A stretch of 64,000 bases of DNA from positions 310,001-374,000 of the forward strand of contig NZ_CP119791.1 in NCBI RefSeq assembly GCF_029338295.1. Reading direction: 5' to 3'. Below the pieces are notes generated by a model. The model saw only the letters and a list, made by a program, of their open reading frames with translations. It had not been told where the DNA came from and made no database searches. Origin of the DNA: Haladaptatus sp. QDMS2 (lineage in GTDB: Archaea; Halobacteriota; Halobacteria; Halobacteriales; Halococcaceae). Positions 24,416-31,739 of this stretch are shown here, one piece after another (the stretch's first letter is position 1; every line of letters begins with the position of its first letter). A program made the translations under genes and the position numbers.

Positions 24416-25381
24416 ATGCGAGTTGCCGAGGCATACGAGTTGAGCGGCCGCGTGACCGATACCATCGGAAATGCGGTCATTACCGAGCAAGAATTTCTTG
24501 ACACCGTTCTCACTGGACTGCTGGCCCGCGGGCACGTCCTGTTAGAGGACGTACCCGGGACGGGCAAGACACTCACCGCCCGGAGTCTGGGGAAAGCCCT
24601 CGGACTGTCGTTCTCGCGTATCCAGTTCACCCCCGACCTGCTGCCGGCCGACGTGACGGGCACCCACGTCTTCAACGAGAAGACCCGCGACTTCGAGTTC
24701 AAGAAGGGACCCATCTTCGCGAACGTCGTGCTCGCCGACGAAATCAATCGTGCGTCCCCGAAGACGCAGGCCGCCCTCCTCGAAGCCATGGAGGAAAAGC
24801 AGGTGACGGTTGACGGTCAGACCCACAAGCTTCCCGACCCATTCTTCGTCATCGCGACGCAGAACCCGGCGGAGCGAAACGAGGGAACGTTCCCCCTGCC
24901 GGAAGCCCAGAAAGACCGCTTCATCATCAAGACGAGCATGGGTTATCCCAGCCGCGACGGCGAGCGAGAACTGCTTGCCCGCCGTGAGTCTCGCGACGCC
25001 CGCAGTCCGAGCGTCAACACCGTCTGTGACCCACAGGAAGTCCTCGACCTCCAGCGCGTCTCAGAGCAGGTGCGCGTCGAGAAGGACGTCCAGGATTACA
25101 TCGTCGACCTCGTGCGAGCGACCCGCGAGGACGAGCGGGTGACCGTCGGTGCGTCTCCGCGTGCGACCCAGCGTCTGTTCGAGGCGGCCCGCGCCCGCGC
25201 CGTCCTCGAAGGCGAGGAGTACGTGACGCCCGACCACGTCAAACGCGTCGCCCACCCCGTCCTCGACCACCGCATCGTGCTCACTGCTGATGCGCGAGTA
25301 AACGGCGTCGAAAAGTACGACGTCATCGAGACGGTGTTGTCGTCGGTGGACGTGCCGACGATTACCTATGCAACGCGATAG
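24416..25381 (+). CDS. moxR: MoxR-family AAA+ ATPase
   Basis: A 321-aa MoxR. Walker A GTGKT (48-52) is in EDVPGTGKT, Walker B is VVLADEIN (Asp108, Glu109), sensor 1 is IATQNP and the C-terminal lid contains GASPRATQRL. MoxR ATPases act as chaperones, usually with a DUF58/VWA partner; the DUF58 gene here is on the opposite strand just downstream. The ATG at 24416 lies ~28 bp after TGATAATTAAA, so a short or absent leader is possible. Its 3' end overlaps the convergent operon by 20 bp. Confidence 0.93.
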   Translation: MRVAEAYELSGRVTDTIGNAVITEQEFLDTVLTGLLARGHVLLEDVPGTGKTLTARSLGKALGLSFSRIQFTPDLLPADVTGTHVFNEKTRDFEFKKGPIFANVVLADEINRASPKTQAALLEAMEEKQVTVDGQTHKLPDPFFVIATQNPAERNEGTFPLPEAQKDRFIIKTSMGYPSRDGERELLARRESRDARSPSVNTVCDPQEVLDLQRVSEQVRVEKDVQDYIVDLVRATREDERVTVGASPRATQRLFEAARARAVLEGEEYVTPDHVKRVAHPVLDHRIVLTADARVNGVEKYDVIETVLSSVDVPTITYATR

Positions 25382-26048
25382 TCAGGACGAGCACTGCGGC
25401 GAGTAAGCCGAGCAACGCGGCGAGCGGGACACCGGGCGTCCCGAACCCTTCGACTGCTTTTGTGGCGAGATACGCGACGACCCCCATCGCGACCGTCCCG
25501 GCGAGGTGGGTCACTTCGACCTGTGCGGTCTTCGCACCCCGGCCGAGTTGCGTCCCGAGCGTGATACTGTGGTCTGCGGCGTCCCACGCGACGACGACGG
25601 CGATGGTGGCGAGCAGGAAGGTCTGCAGGTCGCCCATCTGGACGACGCCAGCCATGATGACACCGGCGAGCAGGACGAAGCTCCCGGCTTTCACGAGCCA
25701 GCGCGACCCCTTGCGGACCGGAACGACGCCGAGACCCAGCAACCACGCGCCGAGCAGCGTCGGCCCGACGACGACCATGTAGCGTGGACTCGGTGCGGCG
25801 GCGAACCCACGGGCGACGCCGACGAAGGCGACTACGGCTCCGACGAGGACGATGGTCCGGCCCGTCCAGCGATAGCTCCGGGTGCGGACCTCGTCACCGA
25901 GGCCGCCCACGACGTGGCCGACGAGGATGAACGCGAGCGCCATCGTGATGGCGTCGAGCGCGGAGAGGATGAAGAACGCGGGGAGGAGCGCGGCGAGCAC
26001 GGCCGCCAGACTCGCGATACGAGTCGGCTTGCGGATTGGGCCGCTCAT
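25362..26048 (-). CDS. Multi-pass membrane protein of the DUF58 operon
   Basis: A 228-aa protein with about seven transmembrane helices (for example SLAAVLAALLPAFFILSAL, ITMALAFILVGHVVGG). No catalytic motif. It starts at 26048 in a 4-bp ATGA overlap with the DUF58 gene, so the two are coupled. It is the last gene of the DUF4129-(DUF7269-like)-DUF58 run. Confidence 0.78.
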   Translation of the reverse strand: MSGPIRKPTRIASLAAVLAALLPAFFILSALDAITMALAFILVGHVVGGLGDEVRTRSYRWTGRTIVLVGAVVAFVGVARGFAAAPSPRYMVVVGPTLLGAWLLGLGVVPVRKGSRWLVKAGSFVLLAGVIMAGVVQMGDLQTFLLATIAVVVAWDAADHSITLGTQLGRGAKTAQVEVTHLAGTVAMGVVAYLATKAVEGFGTPGVPLAALLGLLAAVLVLTIALHR

Positions 26049-27307
26049 TGTCGCCACCTCCCGATGTCCTCGAGGGCGGCCTCGAGTGCGCGGTCTGGGT
26101 CCCAGTCGATGACCGGGATGTCACCGGCGCGCAACTGGCGAATCCGCTGGTCGCGCTCGACGTGGGCGACCTTGCTCCCGAGCGTCTCGCCGCCGGTGAC
26201 GCGCGGACTGAGCACCGTCACGCGGTGGCCGTGGGCGTCGAGACGTTTTACCTCCTCTACGATGTCGTCGTCCACGAGGGGCGAGATGACGACCAGTTGG
26301 GTCGTCGCGGCGAGTTGCGTTCGCAGTTCGGTGAACTGCGCAGAGTCGTAGTCTTCGCGCGCTGGCGGCCGCGGCGCGAGCGTGGCAGAGGTCGCGAGCA
26401 GGGTCTTTCCGCGGGTACGCTGTTCGCGGCCAGCACCCGGTTCGAGGAAGGTAAACTCCCGACCCACGGCGGCGAGACCGACCTGGTCGCGGGAGGCGAG
26501 CAGCGACTCGAACAGCTGCTCTGCGGCGTAGCGGGCGAAGGCGACTGCATGCGGGTCGTCTTCGTTGGCCCGCCGATAGGACTGCTCGCGGGCGTCTACG
26601 AGGACGACGACGCGCGCCGCACGTTCCTGGCGGAACTCGATAGTGGAGAGTTCCCCCGTCCGGGCGTGTCGGTTCCAGTCGATCTGGTGGATGGAGTCGC
26701 CGGGGCGGTACTCGCGGGTCTGATGGAACTCGACGCCACTGCCGCCGTCTGCGGTGAGGATGCGCCCCGAGAGTTGACTCGTCTGCTGGCGAAGCGGCAT
26801 CTCTGTCACGTCAGCGTCACAGCGAAGTTCCGTCTCGGTGGCGACCGTCGTCTCCACCTCGCGCGCCCCGGCGATGTCGTTCAGGACGACCGTCGCGGGC
26901 GTGAACGGGTGGGCACCGCGTTTCGCGGTAATCGTGTACGTGAACGTGGTCTCTCGCCCCGGTAGAAGCGTCGCGCTGTGTCGGGGCGTTCCCTCGCTCA
27001 CGGTGAGCGTTTCCGGAACACCATCGACGATTCGCACGTCGGGAAGAATCGACGACCCCGTATTCCTGAGGGTGGTCGTCACCTCGACCGGTTCGTCGTG
27101 GTCGGGCGAGTCGGTGTTCAACCGGCGTTCCAGTTCGAGCGTGCCCGCTGGCGTCCCGGTCACCCGGGGGTAGACGAGGTAGACGACGCCCACGACAGAG
27201 ACGAGCAGGAGCAGCGGACGGTTCGCGAGGAGGCCACCCATCGCCGCGAGGAGCGGAATGGCGGCAACGCCACGCCAGCGTTTGGTCTCACGCAGCACGG
27301 CCACCAC
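26045..27307 (-). CDS. DUF58 domain protein, MoxR partner
   Basis: A 420-aa protein: two N-terminal membrane helices (~15-45), an extracellular-type immunoglobulin/CARDB-like region (residues ~55-150: EVTTTLRNTGSSILPDVRIVDG) and the DUF58 core GVEFHQTREYRPGDSIHQIDWNRHARTG, followed by a VWA-like half (VVVLVDAREQSY). DUF58 proteins pair with MoxR. It overlaps both neighbouring genes at start and stop, indicating an operon. Confidence 0.9.
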   Translation of the reverse strand: MVAVLRETKRWRGVAAIPLLAAMGGLLANRPLLLLVSVVGVVYLVYPRVTGTPAGTLELERRLNTDSPDHDEPVEVTTTLRNTGSSILPDVRIVDGVPETLTVSEGTPRHSATLLPGRETTFTYTITAKRGAHPFTPATVVLNDIAGAREVETTVATETELRCDADVTEMPLRQQTSQLSGRILTADGGSGVEFHQTREYRPGDSIHQIDWNRHARTGELSTIEFRQERAARVVVLVDAREQSYRRANEDDPHAVAFARYAAEQLFESLLASRDQVGLAAVGREFTFLEPGAGREQRTRGKTLLATSATLAPRPPAREDYDSAQFTELRTQLAATTQLVVISPLVDDDIVEEVKRLDAHGHRVTVLSPRVTGGETLGSKVAHVERDQRIRQLRAGDIPVIDWDPDRALEAALEDIGRWRQ

Positions 27308-27890
27308 CTCCAGTGCGCCGGACGATTTCGGCTGCCGTGTGGCGCGCCCCGCGCTGGGACAGCGTCTCGAACCTGACCAGCGTCGAGAATCGCCGCAGGA
27401 TTCCTGGCGAGGGAGCCTGACTCCCGAGGAAGTGGGCCGCGTACGGGTCGTCGGTCCACGTCCCTCGGTCGATTCGGTCCTCGGCTTCGGCTTTCGTACA
27501 CCCCATCTCGGACTGAACGAGTCGAGTCGTCGTCGCTTTCAACTGCTCGTAGGCCGCCGTCCGCTCCTCACGATGGGTCAGCGCCCACAGCCCGGAGTTC
27601 GTGAATAGGTCGTCGTAGTGGTCGCCCGCGAGCGGGACGTTCGTCACTTCCTCTGCCTCGGGTGGCGTGGTGTGGTCGCGCGCGCCGTTTCGAGCCGAGA
27701 CGGTCACGGCCAGCGTGAGGAGGACCGCGACGAGTGCCACCACCACGAGGACCAGATAATCGTTTCCGAGGAGGGCAACGAGCGTCCCGACTGGGATGGC
27801 GCTCGCAATGCTCGGGTTCGTCGTCGCGAGGTAGCCACCGACGAATGCGACGACGCCGAGAACGCCGAAGAAGAAGCGTCTGAACGTCAT
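27288..27890 (-). CDS. Membrane protein of the DUF58 operon (DUF7269-like)
   Basis: A 200-aa protein with two N-terminal membrane helices (residues ~5-25 and ~40-65) and a soluble C-terminal domain containing CTKAEAEDRIDRGTWTDDPYAAHFL. Homologues sit between DUF4129 and DUF58 genes in haloarchaea. The 3' end overlaps DUF58 by 20 bp and the start overlaps the upstream stop (ATGA). Function unknown. Confidence 0.78.
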   Translation of the reverse strand: MTFRRFFFGVLGVVAFVGGYLATTNPSIASAIPVGTLVALLGNDYLVLVVVALVAVLLTLAVTVSARNGARDHTTPPEAEEVTNVPLAGDHYDDLFTNSGLWALTHREERTAAYEQLKATTTRLVQSEMGCTKAEAEDRIDRGTWTDDPYAAHFLGSQAPSPGILRRFSTLVRFETLSQRGARHTAAEIVRRTGGGGRAA

Positions 27891-28651
27891 TTGCTGGCCA
27901 CCCGATTCGCTCTGAGTTGTTCCTGGACTCGCGACGCGAGGTCGCGGTCTACGTCGGTTAGCTGTGCGCCTCCGTACCGAATCCGTTTGAACGTCTGTGT
28001 CAACTCCATGAGTGCGTCGTCGTCGAGTTCGACCTGTCCGCGCACCGCCGCAGCGACCTCGTCAGGCGTCATGGCTTTTCTGCGCTCGTACGGGATGACG
28101 CTCGCCACTTCGTGCCACGCTTCGTACACCTCGTTATCCGGCCGGGCGACGACGGTCGCCGTGGTTTCGGTCGTCGAATCGCGGTCTGCGGTCTCCAGCC
28201 ACGCGGCGATGGTCTTTCGTTTCTTCACGACCACCGCGAGCACCGCGCCGATGAGGATGAACGGCAGGATGCTCATGAGCAGGGCGAGCAGTTTGTCGAG
28301 GAGACTCTCTTCGAGGATTTTCGGTCTGGACCCGGAGTTTTGTGCCTCGACGGTTTCGTCGCTCGGCTTGTTCTGCTGGTCGTCACCGTTGCCGGGTTGG
28401 GGTTGGGCCTCCGCAGTCTTCTTTTCACTCTCCTCTGCGGGCGTCGCCGTCGAGTCGGGGTCCGCTGTCTGGACGTTGTCGCCCTTGAACTCCTCTGCCT
28501 CCTGTGGATTGATGGGGAGTTTGTCGTAGTCGATGTCGATGACGTCCTCGGGTTTCGTCTCGATGGTGTCGTCGAGGGTCGTCGAGGCGAATCCGACAGA
28601 GAGGATACAGAGCACCGCAACCACCGCAGAAAGGATTCTGTCCGTATCCAT
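27887..28651 (-). CDS. DUF4129 domain membrane protein
   Basis: A 254-aa protein: N-terminal signal/anchor (residues ~5-25), an acidic Gln/Pro/Glu-rich extracellular stretch, one transmembrane helix (ILPFILIGAVLAVVV, ~150) and a C-terminal DUF4129 domain (EVYEAWHEVASVIPYERRKAMTPDEVA pattern). DUF4129 often neighbours transglutaminase/DUF58/MoxR genes. No transglutaminase is present here. It is the first gene of the minus-strand operon. Confidence 0.83.
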   Translation of the reverse strand: MDTDRILSAVVAVLCILSVGFASTTLDDTIETKPEDVIDIDYDKLPINPQEAEEFKGDNVQTADPDSTATPAEESEKKTAEAQPQPGNGDDQQNKPSDETVEAQNSGSRPKILEESLLDKLLALLMSILPFILIGAVLAVVVKKRKTIAAWLETADRDSTTETTATVVARPDNEVYEAWHEVASVIPYERRKAMTPDEVAAAVRGQVELDDDALMELTQTFKRIRYGGAQLTDVDRDLASRVQEQLRANRVASK

Positions 28652-29005
28652 TACTATCTGGCCTCGTGAGGTGTGCCTCGCCGCGCGGACGGTCTCATTA
28701 TCGCAGGCCACGAATACTACGCCCATTATTATGAAGTCGATAATCGGTCAACTCGCCGAAACCGTGCGACGACTCAACAATGTGGTGTGTTCACAACTCA
28801 CTCGAAACGAACTGCCCCTGGTAGGATGATACTGACACCATAACAACTTTGTGGTACCAATGAATCGGTGAGGGTGGCCAGTAATTCACGCGAGAATTAC
28901 TGTCATCGAACCACGAATGTCCGGTTTAACGGTAATTACGGGCCGGTATCTGCTCCACTCATACAGCATCTAGCAGTCCGGAAAGCAATCATCTACGGGT
29001 TATCA
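28652..29005. other. Divergent intergenic region between the DUF4129 operon and the beta-helix gene
   Basis: About 350 bp with no credible gene. It holds the promoter of the minus-strand operon and a strong palindrome at 28879-28902. AT content is higher than in flanking genes. Confidence 0.6.
28879..28902. promoter_or_regulatory. Perfect palindrome, operator-like
   Basis: Nine-base arms CAGTAATTC (28879-28887) and GAATTACTG (28894-28902) around a 6-base spacer. A partial echo, GGTAATTAC, occurs ~30 bp downstream. It lies ~105 bp upstream of the exported beta-helix protein. Either a dimeric regulator's site or an RNA hairpin; I favour the former because no T-run follows. Confidence 0.45.
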
Positions 29006-30574
29006 ATGACCACGCGCGACACGAACCACACAGCCGACACGACTCACGAATCGAACGACTCCCACACGAAACTTGGCCGACGAACCTTCCTTGGTGCGGT
29101 CGGGGCAACCGCAGCCGGCGCTTCGCTTCTTGCAACGGGAACCGCACGCGCTCACGACCACTGGGACGACGACTACGACCGTGTCATCGACATGGTCGAA
29201 GATGCGGGAGCCGACAACACAGGTAACGAATCGATTACCCCGAAACTCGAACAGTACGCGGCGAACGACACCTTACTCAAATTCCCACCAGGTCGGTACT
29301 TCATGGACTCGCAGTTCCGGTTTACCGACTTCCGGCACTTCGGGATGATGGGCGACGACGCGACGCTCGTCCCGGCGAACTACCACAACTTCGACGGGCC
29401 ACAGTATCGCCTGTTCCGCCTCGGCGTCGATTACGACCCCGGCGTCGACCTCCGAATCCAGGGGTTCGACGTCGACCTGCGGGCGGACGATACCGGCATC
29501 CGCGTCATCGAAGCACAGGTCAAAGATGGGCTGTTCGTCGACGACATCACCGTCGTCGGCCAGCACGACTCGGGGACGTACGGCCCCGGCCTGTTCAACG
29601 TCCTCGACCCGGACGGCAAGGGTATGGTAAAGCGGTTCCGCGCCAACTACGGTGGGGCGTTCTCCGCGAACACGCCAGGCGACATCTGGCGCGGCCCATC
29701 CGGTCTCATGACCACCCGCCAGCACAAAGGCCAAATCGAGTACAAAGACTGCGAACTGGATGACTGGCCAGATAACGGCCTTTACGCCCTGACGAACGGG
29801 CGAGTCATCGTCAACGGCGGGCGCTACGCCAACAGCGAGGCGGCGAGCATCCGTCTCGGCGGGACGAACAATCTCGTCACGGGGGCGCGAATCGTCGTGA
29901 ACAAACAGCGTCCAGAGAACCAGAACCAGCGTGGCATCCGCCTCGACGAAGGACCGGGGAACGCCGTCGTCAACACCGACATCATCCTCGACCGGCCGAA
30001 CGGCCACGCTATCACCGTGATGAACGACTGTGAGGACGCGTACCTGCGAAACCTCGACATCAGAATCGGCAACGAAATCAACCACGGCATCGTCGTCCAG
30101 TCGAAAGCCGGGCCGACGAAAATTCTCCGTTCCGACATCAACATCAACCGCGGTGGCAACGCGATTCAAATCAACGGTGACAACGCCGGCAAAGTCCACT
30201 GTGAGTATCTCGACATCACGGGGGAGGCAGACGGCGATTCTTGGCGACACGCGATTCGCTGCAACCGCAACGACTGCGAGTTCCGCGTCGTCAACGTGAA
30301 CCAGCAGGGGACGAACAAGCGCCGTGCGATAGTGATAAACGGCAACGACAACCTCGTCTACCGCGGGAAACAGACCGCGACGCACATCCCAATCGTCGTA
30401 AACGGCGAGGGAACGTGGATTGAGCGCATCGACTCCCAGTCCTCCGAGGACCAGCGCGCAGCGAAACTGAACGACCAGAGTTCGAACGTGACCCTGAAAC
30501 ACAGTCACATCAAGCGAGGCATCTGGGACAAGGGCTGTGACGGACTGCGAATGTACGGCAACGACACCAGCTAA
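29006..30574 (+). CDS. Tat-exported right-handed beta-helix protein
   Basis: A 522-aa protein. Tat signal GRRTFLGAVGATAAGASLLA with an Ala-x-Ala cleavage site (TARAH). The rest shows repeated beta-helix coils rich in Asn and Gly (NGRVIVNGGRYANSEAASIR, GGNAIQINGDNAGKV). Related folds are found in polysaccharide lyases and glycosidases, but I see no clear catalytic residues. Position at the head of a surface-glycan locus suggests glycan binding or cleavage outside the cell. The ATG at 29006 places the Tat motif ~22 residues in. Confidence 0.83.
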   Translation: MTTRDTNHTADTTHESNDSHTKLGRRTFLGAVGATAAGASLLATGTARAHDHWDDDYDRVIDMVEDAGADNTGNESITPKLEQYAANDTLLKFPPGRYFMDSQFRFTDFRHFGMMGDDATLVPANYHNFDGPQYRLFRLGVDYDPGVDLRIQGFDVDLRADDTGIRVIEAQVKDGLFVDDITVVGQHDSGTYGPGLFNVLDPDGKGMVKRFRANYGGAFSANTPGDIWRGPSGLMTTRQHKGQIEYKDCELDDWPDNGLYALTNGRVIVNGGRYANSEAASIRLGGTNNLVTGARIVVNKQRPENQNQRGIRLDEGPGNAVVNTDIILDRPNGHAITVMNDCEDAYLRNLDIRIGNEINHGIVVQSKAGPTKILRSDININRGGNAIQINGDNAGKVHCEYLDITGEADGDSWRHAIRCNRNDCEFRVVNVNQQGTNKRRAIVINGNDNLVYRGKQTATHIPIVVNGEGTWIERIDSQSSEDQRAAKLNDQSSNVTLKHSHIKRGIWDKGCDGLRMYGNDTS

Positions 30575-30643
30575 CACGGCCCTTCCGGTTTCACCTCGTT
30601 TATGCGGCGAATAAGAAAGGTGGTCGCTAGAACAGTCCCCACT

Positions 30644-31558
30644 ATGCAGAAGTCCGCACTGACGAACCGCATCCGACGCGGCCTGAACGAGCCCCATCTG
30701 GTCGTCCGTGAGTTGAACAAGTACTACTACCGCTCGCGAAAGCGCAAGGGCAAGAACGTCGGCGTCGAGATGTTCGAGGAGGACTGGGACAACCTCATCA
30801 TTCTGGACGCGTGTCGCTACGACACCTTCGCCCAGCGCCATACCCTCCCCGGCACGCTGGAGCAGAAGAAGTCGAAGGTCAGTTCCACCATCGAGTGGCT
30901 CGACACCTATCTCGACGGCGCAGACCTGCGTGACACGGTGTACGTCACCGCGAACCCACAGCTCTATCGCAAGCGCGACCGCGTGGACGTCCAGTTCCAC
31001 GCCGTCGAACACATCTGGCAAGACGACGGCTGGGACGACGAGTTCCGCACCGTCCGCCCCGAAACCGTCGCAGACCGGATGAAACAGGCCGCAGAGAAGT
31101 ACCCCAACAAGAAGATTGTCGGCCACTTCATCCAGCCCCACTACCCGTTCATCGGCGAGACGGGACAGGAGCACATGGACTTGGACAGCCTCGACTTCTG
31201 GAATCGCGTGCTGAACGGCGAGGTCACGCTCGACGACGAAATCCTCTGGCAGGCCTACGAGGAGAACTTCGACATCTGTATGCCAATCGTCGAAGACCTG
31301 CTCGAAACGCTCCAGGGCAAGACCGTCGTCACGGCAGACCACGCCGAGATGATCGGCGAGCGCTCCTCGCCCATCCCGATGAAGGAGTACGGCCACCCCA
31401 CCGAACTCCACACGCCCGAACTCACCACGATTCCGTGGCACACCTACCAGAACGGGGAGCGAAAAGAGGTTACCGTCGGCGACAGTGATGAAGAGAGCGC
31501 CCGCGAAGAGACGGCAGATGTTGTCGAACAGCGGCTACAAGACCTCGGCTACGCGTAA
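30644..31558 (+). CDS. Sulfatase / alkaline-phosphatase superfamily protein
   Basis: A 304-aa protein. The metal-site strand LIILDACRYDTF and the distal TADHAEMIGE match the haloarchaeal sulfatase-like family seen in glycosylation clusters; a third site block is FIQPHYPFIG. The fold hydrolyses or transfers phosphate or sulfate esters, or phosphoglycerol. No signal peptide, so it may act at the cytoplasmic face. The ATG at 30644 is preferred; 30602 is in frame but overlaps a TATA-like sequence. Confidence 0.8.
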   Translation: MQKSALTNRIRRGLNEPHLVVRELNKYYYRSRKRKGKNVGVEMFEEDWDNLIILDACRYDTFAQRHTLPGTLEQKKSKVSSTIEWLDTYLDGADLRDTVYVTANPQLYRKRDRVDVQFHAVEHIWQDDGWDDEFRTVRPETVADRMKQAAEKYPNKKIVGHFIQPHYPFIGETGQEHMDLDSLDFWNRVLNGEVTLDDEILWQAYEENFDICMPIVEDLLETLQGKTVVTADHAEMIGERSSPIPMKEYGHPTELHTPELTTIPWHTYQNGERKEVTVGDSDEESAREETADVVEQRLQDLGYA

Positions 31559-31649
31559 CCCCCTATTACTTTAGGGAGGCCCCTAAGGGGCAACCGCCCA
31601 ACCTTAACCCCCGTATAATAAACACCCCGTGAATACAAGCGAGAAGCGA

Positions 31650-31739
31650 ATGACCCCTGGCGTCCGCCGAACCAGTGTGCGGGCCCACCTCGAAGACCCC
31701 ACCGTAACGAAGGTGATATCGTGCAACGCAGCATCCTGA
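31650..31739 (+). CDS. Possible 29-aa leader ORF before the flippase
   Basis: ATG at 31650 to TGA at 31737-31739, overlapping the flippase start (31721) in another frame. Codon use is typical of the host (GC-rich third positions). It lies downstream of a TATA-like GTATAATAAAC near 31613. It could be a coupled leader peptide or simply untranslated leader. Weak call. Confidence 0.25.
   Translation: MTPGVRRTSVRAHLEDPTVTKVISCNAAS

Noticed and set aside
29273-31441. Long minus-strand open frame (~720 aa)
   Set aside because: Antisense to the beta-helix and sulfatase genes; Val/Asp-rich composition typical of the antisense of GC-rich haloarchaeal genes.
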